A stretch of DNA of 42,419 nt from Paludibacteraceae bacterium (GCA_017448985.1 JAFSKL010000012.1:1-42419), one strand, 5' to 3'. Numbered from the stretch's first letter, positions 11,702 through 20,044 are shown. Notes: generated from the letters alone by a model not told the origin. A program made the numbers and translations.

Positions 11702-13390
11702 ATGGATTTGCAAACGCTCAAACAACGCCTGTCGCTACAAAACATCTATCAGTCCGCTCAGCGTGTACTGATGCGTTTTCCGGTAGCCGTTTGTTTTTTA
11801 GTGTGTCTGACCGTCATCTTCTCGTATATGGTGATCACCAAGACCGAGCCGGGACGCTACCTGCTGTGCCTTATCTCGTTTCTGTGCGGAGGCACAATCA
11901 TCAGCATGACGGCTTCGTTGTGGGGCGAAGAGCAATCCGACAAGCGCAAAAGATGGATAGCCGAAACAGCATCGTTGGCTGTTTGCGGCATCTATTGTGT
12001 ATTACTGTTCCTGACAGATATATTCCCGAACCGCGGCCTTCCGGCATTCTGGCTCGGCAATGTCGCATGGATGACAGCTGTACTCGTGCTCATTCCGTTC
12101 GCGCCGTTCCTGCGCGAGAAAGACGACCTCAAGTCCTGGCATTTCATCTTGTCGCTATGTGGGGCGCTCATCATCAGCGCTATCGTCAGTTGGGTAATGA
12201 CCGGAGGATTAGAAGGGCTCGTTTTAGGAACAGCGGCACTCTTTGACTTCGACCCGAACAAGGAACTATGCGCCATCATCATGATCGTTTGCATTGTGCT
12301 GTTGTGGGGCATACTCTTCCTGGCGCTTATTCCTGCCGGCGAACGCAAACACAACAACGCCGCCGAAATGCCTTCCTTCCTGACCAAAGTGGTCTCGTGG
12401 CTGCTGATTCCGCTGCTCTGTTGCTACATCGTGGTTCTGTATGTGTACGGCATCACTATTCTTGTGCATTGGGAATTGCCCAAAGGCATGATCTCATGGC
12501 TCGTTTCGGCTGTCATGGGAGGATACCTACTTTGCTATCTGCTCCTTTATCCCCAACTATTGGACAAACAATCCTGGCAAAGCAAAGCCATGACACGCTG
12601 GCTGCCGATAGCTATTCTGCCGCTATTGGTACTGATGACGGTTGGTGTTGTGCGCCGTTTTATGGATTATGGTGTTACACCGCCACGTTTGTACTTGCTG
12701 ACTTTGTTGCTGTGGTTCTACGCCATCTGCATCGTCATGTTGGTTGTTGAGCGCAAACGCTTCCGTTGGATCTTCCTCTCGCTGGTGGCGTTGTTCCTCT
12801 TGTCGTCCGGACATCCGCTCAACTACTACCGCCTCTGCCGGCCTGTTCTGACGGCTAAGATAGACAAGATCGTGGCGGAAAACAACCTGCAAACGCCGTT
12901 CCAACTGTACGCTTTGCCCGATTCGTTGGACAATATCGACGTGCGGGATTTTGAAACGGAGTTGAACTATATGCGGACCAATTACGGGGAGGACTATGCG
13001 AGCCGCTGGGTTTCATACGAGCCTTTAGACATCGACAGCGCCAAAACGCGTGAGGTGACATGGACCATCAATTACTACAAACCCGCCGGTGGCAACCTCT
13101 GCCCGCAAGGATACCATCGATTCAACTGGATAGACCGACAAACGGCATATCTGCCGGAGAAAATCACCCAAGACAGCCTGCATGAGGGTATTCTCCATAT
13201 CCCCTACGATGGTTCCATTTTGCTATTTGACACAGCCGCTATCCGCCAAGCTAAGAAGAAGTCACAACTGCTGCTTATTCCGTCAAAGGATAAGCAGAAA
13301 GCCTTCTCTGTGCAGAGCATCACCATTACCGCTTATAGCGACAGTACGATCAATGTGAACTACAGCGGTTATATTTTTCGCAAACAATAA
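11702..13390 (+). CDS. DUF4153 domain-containing membrane protein
   Basis: A 562-residue inner-membrane protein with about 11-12 hydrophobic helices over residues 25-375 and a soluble C-terminal region of about 185 residues on one side of the membrane. The spacing and motifs (DLKSWHFILSLCGALIISAIVSWVMTGGLE..., VVLYVYGITILVHWELPKGMISWLV) fit the DUF4153 family of Bacteroidetes. The biochemical role is unknown. The C-terminal part (FETELNYMRTNYGEDYASRWVSYEPLD) is hydrophilic and without a recognised domain. It lies 12 nt after dapA and 3 nt before dtd, so it is very likely in one transcript with them. Confidence 0.85.
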   Translation: MDLQTLKQRLSLQNIYQSAQRVLMRFPVAVCFLVCLTVIFSYMVITKTEPGRYLLCLISFLCGGTIISMTASLWGEEQSDKRKRWIAETASLAVCGIYCVLLFLTDIFPNRGLPAFWLGNVAWMTAVLVLIPFAPFLREKDDLKSWHFILSLCGALIISAIVSWVMTGGLEGLVLGTAALFDFDPNKELCAIIMIVCIVLLWGILFLALIPAGERKHNNAAEMPSFLTKVVSWLLIPLLCCYIVVLYVYGITILVHWELPKGMISWLVSAVMGGYLLCYLLLYPQLLDKQSWQSKAMTRWLPIAILPLLVLMTVGVVRRFMDYGVTPPRLYLLTLLLWFYAICIVMLVVERKRFRWIFLSLVALFLLSSGHPLNYYRLCRPVLTAKIDKIVAENNLQTPFQLYALPDSLDNIDVRDFETELNYMRTNYGEDYASRWVSYEPLDIDSAKTREVTWTINYYKPAGGNLCPQGYHRFNWIDRQTAYLPEKITQDSLHEGILHIPYDGSILLFDTAAIRQAKKKSQLLLIPSKDKQKAFSVQSITITAYSDSTINVNYSGYIFRKQ

Positions 13391-13393
13391 GCC

Positions 13394-13843
13394 ATGAGAG
13401 TAGTCCTTCAACGTTGTTCGCGCGCGGAAGTGCGCATAGACGGCGAGACCGTCGGCAAGATAGGAAAAGGCTTCCTATTGTTAGTCGGTATCACGGATGG
13501 CGACACCACTGCCCAAGCGGATATCCTTGCCAAGAAAGTGGCACAGATGCGCGTCTTCGAAGATGCCGAAGGCAAGATGAACCTTGCGCTCAACGATGTG
13601 GATGGCGCTATTCTCTCTATCTCGCAGTTCACGCTCTATGCTGATTGCAAGAAAGGCAACCGCCCGTCTTTTATCCGTGCTGCACGCCCCGAAACCGCCG
13701 CACCTCTGTACGACTACTTCAACGAGCGGCTACGCACGGAGTATGGTTTGCACGTCGAGACAGGCCGTTTCGGCGCAGACATGAAGGTTGATTTCATCAA
13801 CGACGGTCCCGTAACGATTCTACTGGATTCCAACGAATTATAA
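13394..13843 (+). CDS. dtd: D-aminoacyl-tRNA deacylase
   Basis: Removes D-amino acids (and mischarged glycine) from tRNA. The 149-residue length is typical. Diagnostic motifs are SQFTLYAD near residues 76-83, [11 protein letters not shown], and the Gly-cisPro motif in [10 protein letters not shown] near 136-145, where most homologs have NSGPVT. The start ATG follows the DUF4153 stop by 3 nt. It is the last gene of the plus-strand group; a hairpin just after its stop acts as terminator for the opposing rplT operon. Confidence 0.96.
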   Translation: MRVVLQRCSRAEVRIDGETVGKIGKGFLLLVGITDGDTTAQADILAKKVAQMRVFEDAEGKMNLALNDVDGAILSISQFTLYADCKKGNRPSFIRAARPETAAPLYDYFNERLRTEYGLHVETGRFGADMKVDFINDGPVTILLDSNEL

Positions 13844-13844
13844 A

Positions 13845-13875
13845 CAAAAAGAGCTCGCAACTAAATGCAAGCTCT
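13845..13875 (-). terminator. Rho-independent terminator of the infC-rpmI-rplT operon
   Basis: On the minus strand an imperfect 10-bp stem (AGAGCTTGCA with TTGCGAGCTCT, complement of 13850-13875, one mismatch, 6-nt loop) is followed by TTTTT. In the plus direction there is no T-run, so it serves the minus-strand operon. Confidence 0.65.
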
Positions 13876-13950
13876 GGGTTGTAAGAACTGTCGCGTTCGC
13901 ATCCCTCGTACATGTACTAAAACAAAGTTTTAGTAGGGAGTACTCGGGCG

Positions 13951-13987
13951 CTCCGCTCTCCCCACAAATTAAAATTTGCGGGGACCC
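13951..13987. repeat. Interspersed hairpin element, copy 1
   Basis: After CGCTCTC-like bases comes CCCC-A-CAAATT-AA-AATTTG-C-GGGG-ACCC, a near-perfect stem-loop (13960-13983). A second copy with the same flanks is at 15642-15678. Just before copy 1 is another perfect hairpin, ACTAAAAC-AAA-GTTTTAGT (13916-13934). Confidence 0.7.
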
Positions 13988-13996
13988 TATTCAAAA

Positions 13997-14365
13997 CTAC
14001 CTGGCAGCTTTCTCGGCTTTCTTTTTAGCCTGGTCAACAACGGCCTTGAAGGCAGCGGGTTGATTCATGGCGAGGTCGGCAAGCGCCTTGCGGTTGATAA
14101 CGATACCTGCGTTCTTGAGGGCGCCCATCAACTGGCTGTAGCTCAGTCCTTCGAGGCGAGCGGCAGCGTTGATACGCTGGATCCACAGAGCGCGGAACGT
14201 ACGTTTTTTGTTCTTACGATCGCGGTAAGCATACTGCAAACCTTTCTCCCATGTGTTCTTGGCTACGGTCCATACATTAGCACGACCACCAAAGTTACCA
14301 CGGGTGAGCGACATGATCTTTTTGCGACGATTGCGCGAAGCAACGTGATTTACTGATCTTGGCAT
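13997..14365 (-). CDS. rplT: 50S ribosomal protein L20
   Basis: Binds 23S rRNA early in assembly of the large subunit. The 122-residue protein has the family pattern: [39 protein letters not shown] and [15 protein letters not shown]. The C-terminal tail ([13 protein letters not shown]) is slightly longer than the core family. It is the last gene of infC-rpmI-rplT, 32 nt after rpmI. A terminator lies about 120 nt downstream. Confidence 0.98.
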   Translation of the reverse strand: MPRSVNHVASRNRRKKIMSLTRGNFGGRANVWTVAKNTWEKGLQYAYRDRKNKKRTFRALWIQRINAAARLEGLSYSQLMGALKNAGIVINRKALADLAMNQPAAFKAVVDQAKKKAEKAAR

Positions 14366-14397
14366 TTCTCTTGTCCTTTCACTTTAATGGTTAGTAC

Positions 14398-14595
14398 TTA
14401 ACGAAGCAACAACATCTCGCGGATGGAGCGTGTGTTCGAATGATCAACAATAGCAACATGAGTCAAGTTGCGTTTTTGCTTTTTAGTCTTCTTCGTGAGA
14501 ATGTGACTTTTGTAAGCGTGCTTACGCTTGATTTTACCGGTTCCGGTAAGCGTGAAACGCTTTTTTGCACCGGAGTTCGTTTTTACCTTTGGCAT
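14398..14595 (-). CDS. rpmI: 50S ribosomal protein L35
   Basis: A 65-residue basic ribosomal protein beginning [20 protein letters not shown], with [22 protein letters not shown] in the middle; this is full length for the family. It sits between infC and rplT in the usual order. The 196-nt gap to infC holds five 11-nt tandem repeats and GC-rich potential hairpins (minus-strand complement of about 14615-14660), which could be a leader controlling rpmI-rplT; I could not confirm an L20-binding site. Confidence 0.98.
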   Translation of the reverse strand: MPKVKTNSGAKKRFTLTGTGKIKRKHAYKSHILTKKTKKQKRNLTHVAIVDHSNTRSIREMLLLR

Positions 14596-14713
14596 TTTGT
14601 AATAAATTGTTTAATTGTTAATAATTCGTCCGTCAGGCAGCCGACGCGCACGGCGTCAAATAAAGGTAGGCCTGCGGGCGTTATATTGGTTTTACGTTAT
14701 AGTTAGAGAGTGG

Positions 14714-14768
14714 TAATAACTAACTAATAACTAAGTAATAACTAACTAATAACTAACTAATAACTAAC
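14714..14768. repeat. 11-bp tandem repeat, five copies
   Basis: TAATAACTAAC is repeated five times head to tail (one copy ends in AAG) between infC and rpmI. It lies in the transcribed region of a ribosomal operon. Confidence 0.85.
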
Positions 14769-14791
14769 GTTTGGCAGCAAATTAGCAGCAA

Positions 14792-15361
14792 TTACTTCTG
14801 GCTCTTGGGGCTAACAAACATTGTCATTCTTTTGCCTTCGAGGTTAGGCACATTGTCGGGTTTGCCGTATTCCTCGAGGTCTGCAGCGAAGCGCGCGAGG
14901 AGCAACTCGCCCTGCTCCTTGAAGACGATGGACCGTCCACGGAAGAAGACATACGCCTTCACTTTGTTGCCGTCTTTGAGGAACTCGATGGCATGCTTGA
15001 GTTTGAAGTTGTAGTCATGGTCATCCGTTTGGGGTCCGAAACGAATCTCCTTGACTTCCTGCTTCTTCTGGTTCGCCTTCACCTCTTTCTGCTTTTTCTT
15101 CTGCGCGTAGAGGAACTTCTGGTAGTCGATGATTCGGCAGACAGGCGGGTTGGCGGTAGGTGCTATCTCGACGAGATCGAGATTTTGCTCATCCGCAATG
15201 CGCATAGCCTGCTGAAACGAGTAGATACCTTGCTCTACATTGTCGCCGATAAGGCGCACTTGGAACACACCGCGAATCTTGTCATTAATACGGTGCGGAT
15301 TCTCTTTGATAACTCGACCGCCACGCGGTCTGTTGGGAGTTGTTGCTATAGTTTTTAACAA
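14792..15361 (-). CDS. infC: Translation initiation factor IF-3, non-ATG start
   Basis: IF-3 checks the start codon and keeps the 30S subunit free. Family motifs are [63 protein letters not shown] and [12 protein letters not shown]. There is no in-frame ATG before the conserved core. The longest frame starts at TTG 15361 ([15 protein letters not shown]); ATA at 15349 would give [11 protein letters not shown], the more protein-like N-terminus. In-frame TAA at 15364 excludes a start further upstream. IF-3 genes are known to use rare starts (AUU in E. coli) for autoregulation, so this fits the family. A possible 21-codon leader ORF (15420-15355) overlaps the TTG. The gene has its own promoter (-7 at 15472-15479). 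Confidence 0.95.
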   Translation of the reverse strand: MLKTIATTPNRPRGGRVIKENPHRINDKIRGVFQVRLIGDNVEQGIYSFQQAMRIADEQNLDLVEIAPTANPPVCRIIDYQKFLYAQKKKQKEVKANQKKQEVKEIRFGPQTDDHDYNFKLKHAIEFLKDGNKVKAYVFFRGRSIVFKEQGELLLARFAADLEEYGKPDNVPNLEGKRMTMFVSPKSQK

Positions 15362-15420
15362 TTAATCGAAAGCCGAAAGCCGAAAGTCCAACGCCTTCGA
15401 ACAATCACTTTCATGTCCAT
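15355..15420 (-). CDS. Possible leader peptide ORF upstream of infC
   Basis: ATG at 15420 opens 21 codons (starting [11 protein letters not shown]) that end in TAA at 15357-15355. The stop lies over the TTG start candidate of infC and 5 nt before the ATA candidate, an arrangement suited to translational coupling. Part of it is encoded by a 7-nt repeat. It may be chance; nothing except position supports translation. Confidence 0.25.
   Translation of the reverse strand: MDMKVIVRRRWTFGFRLSINC
15367..15387. repeat. Heptanucleotide array, unit CGAAAGC, three copies
   Basis: CGAAAGC, CGAAAGC, CGAAAGT lie 6-26 nt upstream of the longest infC frame and are transcribed in its leader. Confidence 0.8.
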
Positions 15421-15471
15421 ACTATTGCTGATTCGCCTGGGCACACTATACCCCACAATCGAAAAAGCTTG

Positions 15472-15503
15472 CAAAATTACTACTTTTTTTTGACATACGC
15501 AAG
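15472..15503 (-). promoter_or_regulatory. Promoter of infC-rpmI-rplT
   Basis: On the minus strand, -7 TAATTTTG (complement of 15472-15479) is preceded at 20 nt by CTTG (complement of 15500-15503). It gives a leader of about 110 nt before infC. Confidence 0.6.
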
Positions 15504-15538
15504 AAAATTGCATTTTTTTTCATTTTTTTTCCTAATTA

Positions 15539-15570
15539 TTTGCGCGCGTGAATATTTTTTTGTAATTTTG
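15539..15570 (+). promoter_or_regulatory. Promoter of the OB-fold lipoprotein gene
   Basis: The -33 TTTG (15539-15542) and -7 TAATTTTG (15563-15570) are 20 nt apart. The spacer starts with GCGCGCGTG, also found at the same distance from the -7 box at 22775. Confidence 0.7.
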
Positions 15571-15641
15571 CACGCTAATTCGCTTAGGCTAAGGCTCAAT
15601 ACGATTCGCGACCCCGTCGCTCATAAGAATTTCGCCTTGCC

Positions 15642-15678
15642 CTACGCTCTCCCCAAAAATTAAAATTTTCGGGGACCC
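15642..15678. repeat. Interspersed hairpin element, copy 2
   Basis: After CTACGCTCT comes CCCC-A-AAAATT-AA-AATTTT-C-GGGG-ACCCC (stem-loop 15651-15674). Compared with copy 1 at 13951, the stem changes are paired (CAAATT/AATTTG to AAAATT/AATTTT), which argues that the fold is conserved. Confidence 0.7.
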
Positions 15679-15726
15679 CGATAAAGAATTGACCCTTGAA
15701 GATAATATCATAAAAATTATAAAGAA

Positions 15727-16638
15727 ATGAGAAAGAGCATTTTAGTATTGGCAGCATTGGCCACCATGGTACTGTTTGGTTGTAAGGAGCGTGCTTATAT
15801 AGACGGTCCGGGCGACAATTCGCACAACATTCCGCTGGATTCGATTCCTGTGGAGCCGGATCCCGATCCGTCGCCGGATCCTGAGGGCATAGCTATTCCC
15901 GAAGGCACGATTGACGTGAACGAAGCAGTACGCCTGACGAAGAAACTGCATACAGGTCAGGTTTCTGCGCAGAAATATTTCATCAAGGGCTGGGTGAAAG
16001 GCTTCAACCGCGGCGACAGTTTTGACAGCGACTTCCCGAAATACGGCAATGATTTCGTATATCTGAGTGCGCGTCAGGACGGTCAGGGTCCGAAGCAGTT
16101 CTACGCTTATCGTCTGTTAGGTAAGTTCGGTGCCAAGTTGCCGGATCTGGAGTGCGTGAAAGAAGGCGATTTCGTGATTATCAGCTGCTATCTGACCAAC
16201 TATAACGGCGTTTACGAGTCGTCCGGAGCATGCTTCGTATATGTTTCAAACAATGCCCATTTCAACGAAGTCTTTCCGGAGTTCCCGGGTTGCCCTGCTC
16301 CCGGCGAAGGCGAGATCAGCGTGACAGAGGCGGAGAAGATAGCATTGGGCATGGCTTCCAAAGAGACAACGGAGGAGTCGTACAAGATTCGCGGCGTGGT
16401 AACGGGTATCACCGACACATCGCTGTCGAGTTACGGCAACCTGACATTCAACATCTCGGACGGTCTGTCGTACGCTACATGCTATCGTATCATGGGCAAG
16501 GACAACAAGAAGTTCACCGACCTGAACCAGGTAGCCGTTGGTGACACCGTGCTGGTGAACGCACAGATTCAGAACTACAACGGTACATGCGAGCCGGTGA
16601 AGGGCTATGTGGAAGAGTCCACGAATCCGAATTTCTAA
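15727..16638 (+). CDS. Lipoprotein with two OB-fold-like repeats
   Basis: A 303-residue lipoprotein: the signal sequence MRKSILVLAALATMVLFGC gives lipid-modified Cys19, followed by KER. A Pro/Asp-rich linker (about 38-55) precedes two similar domains: residues about 65-175 (YFIKGWVKGF...FVYLSAR...GDFVIISCYLTNYNGVYES) and 200-300 (YKIRGVVTGI...LTFNISDG...GDTVLVNAQIQNYNGTCEP). The shared 'G-x-V-x-G ... GD-x-V ... NYNG' pattern resembles the OB-fold nucleic-acid-binding domains found with YhcR-like and endonuclease I-like secreted nucleases. It may bind nucleic acid at the cell surface, but binding is not shown. It has its own promoter, and a leader with hairpin copy 2. Confidence 0.8.
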   Translation: MRKSILVLAALATMVLFGCKERAYIDGPGDNSHNIPLDSIPVEPDPDPSPDPEGIAIPEGTIDVNEAVRLTKKLHTGQVSAQKYFIKGWVKGFNRGDSFDSDFPKYGNDFVYLSARQDGQGPKQFYAYRLLGKFGAKLPDLECVKEGDFVIISCYLTNYNGVYESSGACFVYVSNNAHFNEVFPEFPGCPAPGEGEISVTEAEKIALGMASKETTEESYKIRGVVTGITDTSLSSYGNLTFNISDGLSYATCYRIMGKDNKKFTDLNQVAVGDTVLVNAQIQNYNGTCEPVKGYVEESTNPNF

Positions 16639-16658
16639 ATTGAAAATTGAAAATTTTA
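16638..16658. repeat. Heptanucleotide array, unit AATTGAA
   Basis: AATTGAA, AATTGAA, AATTTTA start on the last base of the lipoprotein stop codon and lie in the short gap before the ppiD-like gene. The same unit is at 20039-20066. Confidence 0.7.
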
Positions 16659-16675
16659 AATAATTACATTAAAAA

Positions 16676-18679
16676 ATGGCAAGTTTACAAAGAATTAGAA
16701 ATCATGGCGCATTGTTGATCGCAATTGTGGGTCTCGCCATGTTGGCATTTATCCTCGGAGACTTTTTGAACTCCGGTAGTAGTTTCTTCAACCGCAGCCG
16801 CGAGAATGTCGGCGTGATAGAGGGTCAGAAGATTCACTATACGGAGTATGAGGCAGCCAAAGAACAATTGACAGAAGTTTACAAGATTGAGAGCGGCCGT
16901 TCGGACTTCGACGAAGAAGTTTACACGCAGATTCGCAATCAGGTGTGGAACATGATGATGATGGACTACACGCTGCGTGCTCAGGCAAAGGAGATCGGAA
17001 TGGACATCACCGCCGACGAGTTGAGCGAGTTGTGCATCGGAGACAATGTGCATCAGATCATCCGCAGCCGTCGCACCTTCCAGGACGAGAACGGACAGTT
17101 CAGCCGTGACGCGGTAGTCAACCTGCTGCAGGCCATCAATCAAGAGAGTGACGACGCAGAGATGAACGCCAACCTCAAGCAGGCCAAGACGTATTGGATG
17201 TATTGGGAGAAAGCCGTTCGTATCAGCTACATGCAGGAGAAATACACGAGCCTGCTGCAACACCTGTTCAAGGCCAACAGTCTGGACGCCGAGTTCGCTT
17301 TCAACAACCGTCAGAACGGCGTGAGCGCTGAGTATGTATCGCAACCGTTCTATGCTGTAGCCGACAGTCTGGTCAAAGTGAGCGAGAGCGACATCAAGAA
17401 ACTGTACAAGCAGCACAAAGCCGAATACAAGCAGACGCCGAACCGCTCGATTGAGTATGTGGCGTTTGACATCAAGCCGTCCGAGGCCGATTTCAAGGCT
17501 GCCGAGACGCTGATGAACAATCTGCAAGAGGAGTTCCGCACTACCGAAGACGTGAGTCTGACCGTAAACACCAATTCGGACATCATGTACGACGGTCGTG
17601 ACTACTCGGAAGAGACCGTTCCGGCACAATTCAAAGAGTTTGCTTTCCGCAAAGGTGCGAAAGCAGGCGACTGCACGGATATTCTCTTTGAGAACGACAC
17701 CTATGCGATGGCCCGTATCATGCAGGCCGGTTACTCGCTGCCAGACTCCGTAGAGCTCAAAGCTATCGTGGAGGACGGCGAGGACCAGGAGTTAGGCTGG
17801 TTCAAAGCTGCTGACCTGCCGAAGAACATTGCCGAGCCTGCTTTCGCAGGCAAACGCGGCGGCCGTTTCACCGTAGCACAAGGCATGGGCGAGCAGACTT
17901 ACGAGATCATGGAGATCGGCAAACCGACACCGAAGGTTAAGTTGGCTATCCTGGCCCGCGAGGTGACTCCGTCGAGCAAGACCTATTCGGCTATCTACAA
18001 CCAGGCGAAGCAGTTCATCGTAGCTAACCCGAATGCAGAGGCATTGGAGGCAGCTGCGCAAGAGCAGGGTCTGGCAGTTGTTCCGCAATACAACTTGACC
18101 GAGACGACCGACAAAGTGGGTCAACTCAAGGCCAGCCGTCCTATCGTTCGGTGGGCGTTTGAGGCTAAAGAGGGTCAGGTTTCTGACGTGTTCGAGTGTG
18201 GCCAGCAGTTCATCGTAGCCGCTGTGACCGAGGTGAACGACGGCGAGTATCGTCCGTTGGAGGCCGTTCGTGCCGAGTTGACCTATGAAGCTACGAATAA
18301 CGCCAAGGCTGAGTACATCAAGAAACAGCTGAAGGGCGTTGAGACGCTGGAAGCAGCAGCCGAAGTACTGGGTCAGCGTGTTCAGAATGTAGAGCGCGTG
18401 ACGCTGAACGACAGCCGTTTCGGTAACGCCGGAATGGAACCTGCCGTGATCGGTAAGGTTTTGGCTTTGGACGAGAACGAAGTGAGTGAGCCCATTCAAG
18501 GCAAGACAGGCGTGTTCATGGTGAAGAAGGGTGCGATCAACAATGCTCCCGAGGCTCCGTTCAACGCCGATAGCGAGAAAGCACAACTGGCTTCGCGCTA
18601 CTCCTACCTGCCTTATCAGGCCATTCAGATCATCGAAGACAAAGCGGACGTGGTGGACAACCGCGCTAACTTCCAATAA
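16676..18679 (+). CDS. PpiD/SurA-type periplasmic folding factor with eroded parvulin domain
   Basis: A 667-residue protein anchored by one N-terminal helix (LLIAIVGLAMLAFILGDFL, about 13-31), with the rest in the periplasm. Residues 40-160 are the SurA_N-like chaperone domain (VGVIEGQKIHYTEYEAAKEQL). In this family a parvulin peptidyl-prolyl isomerase domain would follow near residue 350; here the sequence goes from SLPDSVELKAIVEDGEDQ directly to ELGWFKAADLPKNIAEPAFAGKRGG, so the ARHIL strand and the following helices are missing. It probably keeps chaperone activity and lacks isomerase activity. Such proteins assist outer-membrane and secreted proteins, which are abundant in this window. 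It follows the lipoprotein gene by 37 nt. Confidence 0.88.
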   Translation: MASLQRIRNHGALLIAIVGLAMLAFILGDFLNSGSSFFNRSRENVGVIEGQKIHYTEYEAAKEQLTEVYKIESGRSDFDEEVYTQIRNQVWNMMMMDYTLRAQAKEIGMDITADELSELCIGDNVHQIIRSRRTFQDENGQFSRDAVVNLLQAINQESDDAEMNANLKQAKTYWMYWEKAVRISYMQEKYTSLLQHLFKANSLDAEFAFNNRQNGVSAEYVSQPFYAVADSLVKVSESDIKKLYKQHKAEYKQTPNRSIEYVAFDIKPSEADFKAAETLMNNLQEEFRTTEDVSLTVNTNSDIMYDGRDYSEETVPAQFKEFAFRKGAKAGDCTDILFENDTYAMARIMQAGYSLPDSVELKAIVEDGEDQELGWFKAADLPKNIAEPAFAGKRGGRFTVAQGMGEQTYEIMEIGKPTPKVKLAILAREVTPSSKTYSAIYNQAKQFIVANPNAEALEAAAQEQGLAVVPQYNLTETTDKVGQLKASRPIVRWAFEAKEGQVSDVFECGQQFIVAAVTEVNDGEYRPLEAVRAELTYEATNNAKAEYIKKQLKGVETLEAAAEVLGQRVQNVERVTLNDSRFGNAGMEPAVIGKVLALDENEVSEPIQGKTGVFMVKKGAINNAPEAPFNADSEKAQLASRYSYLPYQAIQIIEDKADVVDNRANFQ

Positions 18680-18700
18680 TGGCACTTAACGCGCGTACAC

Positions 18701-20044
18701 GTGCGTAATAATATAAGGTATATATCACCCTGGGTGTGGGTACCGACGTTGTACTTCACAGAAGGAATCCCCTATTTTTTGGTAAACAGCATCTCCGTGA
18801 TGCTGTTTGCTAAAATGGGAGTGCCCAATGACCAGCTCGCGTTCTTCACTACCCTGCTCTATTTCCCGTGGTTCCTCAAAGGTCTGTGGAGTCCGTTTGT
18901 GGATATCATCCGTACCAAACGCTGGTGGATCATCGCCATGCAGGCCTTGCTGACAGGTCTCGGTATCCTGCTCACGCTGACACTTCCCCATCCTTCGGCG
19001 GAAATGATTGCAGCTAAAGAGACTTCCGTCGGTCTATTCCGCTGGACTCTCATTTTCTTCATCATCGCCGCTTTCGCTTCGGCCACACACGACATCGCAG
19101 CCGACGGCTATTACATGCTGGCGCACGACACCAAGAGCCAGGCGGCTTTTGTGGGAATCCGCTCTACTTTCTACCGTATTGCGGCGGTGTTCTCGCAAGG
19201 CGTGCTCGTTTATATAGCGGGGCAGATAGAGAACAGGACAGGCGACATACCATTGTCGTGGCAAGTCACTTTGGGTACGACGAGCGTACTGCTTCTGCTC
19301 GTGACGCTGTACCACTCGTTCTTCCTGCCGAAAGTAGAGGAAGAGAAGCCTAACGAGGAGGTGAAAGGTGAAAGGTTAAAGGTGAAAGGCGTTTGGAAAG
19401 AACTCAAGGAAGCGTTTGCCACCTTTTTCACCAAGCCCGGAGTCTGGCTGGCCATCGCTTTTATGCTGCTGTACCGTTTGAGCGAAGGATTCCTGGTCAA
19501 ACTGAGCCAACCTTTCCTGGTGGACACCCGTGCTACCGTGCTGCGTGACGGCCAGATCTTCGGCGGAGGATTAGCCTTAAGCACGGACACCGTAGGACTG
19601 TTGTACGGTACCATCGGCGTCATTTGTCTGCTGCTCGGCGGTATCTTAGGCGGAATCTATATCTCGCGCAAAGGTCTCAAACGCTCGCTGTGGCTTATGG
19701 CGGCAGCCCTGACATTGCCCAGTTTCGTCTATTGCTACCTCAGTATGGCGCAGCCTGAATCGCTGTGGCTTATCGGCACAGCCGTCAGTTTCGAGCAGTT
19801 CGGCTACGGCTTCGGTTTCACCGCCTACATGATGTACATGATGCATTTCTCGGAAGGACCGTACAAGACTTCCCACTACGCCATCTGCACGGCATTCATG
19901 GCGCTGTCGATGATGATTCCGGGCTTCGTGGCAGGCTCGTTGGAACTCGCCGTCGGCTATTCGGCATTCTTCTGGATTGCCAATGCGTGCAGTATAACCA
20001 CCTTTGCAATCACTTACTTCGTTTATAAGCGATTGCAAAATTGA
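18701..20044 (+). CDS. MFS transporter, AmpG-like
   Basis: A 447-residue inner-membrane carrier with about 12 helices. WVWVPTLYFTEGIPYFLVNSISVMLFAKMGV and LKGLWSPFVDIIRTKRWWI are close to the AmpG muropeptide permease pattern (Y-x-x-EG-x-P and the W-x-P-x-x-D loop), so the substrate may be a peptidoglycan fragment; this is inferred. The start codon is GTG at 18701, 21 nt after the ppiD-like stop. In the central cytoplasmic loop, residues about 220-230 (VKGERLKVKG) are encoded by an in-frame GGTGAAA array (19360-19387). The last codon and the TGA stop fall inside another array that runs up to pssA, 27 nt downstream. Confidence 0.88.
   Translation: MRNNIRYISPWVWVPTLYFTEGIPYFLVNSISVMLFAKMGVPNDQLAFFTTLLYFPWFLKGLWSPFVDIIRTKRWWIIAMQALLTGLGILLTLTLPHPSAEMIAAKETSVGLFRWTLIFFIIAAFASATHDIAADGYYMLAHDTKSQAAFVGIRSTFYRIAAVFSQGVLVYIAGQIENRTGDIPLSWQVTLGTTSVLLLLVTLYHSFFLPKVEEEKPNEEVKGERLKVKGVWKELKEAFATFFTKPGVWLAIAFMLLYRLSEGFLVKLSQPFLVDTRATVLRDGQIFGGGLALSTDTVGLLYGTIGVICLLLGGILGGIYISRKGLKRSLWLMAAALTLPSFVYCYLSMAQPESLWLIGTAVSFEQFGYGFGFTAYMMYMMHFSEGPYKTSHYAICTAFMALSMMIPGFVAGSLELAVGYSAFFWIANACSITTFAITYFVYKRLQN
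19360..19387. repeat. In-gene heptanucleotide array in the MFS gene, GGTGAAA, four copies
   Basis: The units are GGTGAAA, GGTGAAA, GGTTAAA and GGTGAAA. The encoded KGERLK is identical to the start of DapA (MKGERLK), where the same array type sits at the gene start. Confidence 0.9.

Larger units (their letters stand above)
15362..15726. other. Intergenic region between divergent infC and lipoprotein genes
   Basis: This 365-nt gap holds, from left to right: a possible infC leader ORF, a CGAAAGC heptad array, two back-to-back Bacteroidetes promoters (15472-15503 minus, 15539-15570 plus), poly-T rich DNA between them, and copy 2 of a hairpin element (15642-15678). No protein gene is seen. thrS, often upstream of infC in this group, is absent. 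Confidence 0.7.

Noticed and set aside
13394..13843. Loss of the dtd active-site motif (NDGPVT instead of NSGPVT)
   Set aside because: The Gly-cisPro pair GPVT that does the chiral proofreading is intact; the Ser to Asp change is outside it and may be ordinary variation.
14714..14768. CRISPR-like array
   Set aside because: The repeats are 11 nt, directly adjoining and have no spacers; no cas genes are present.
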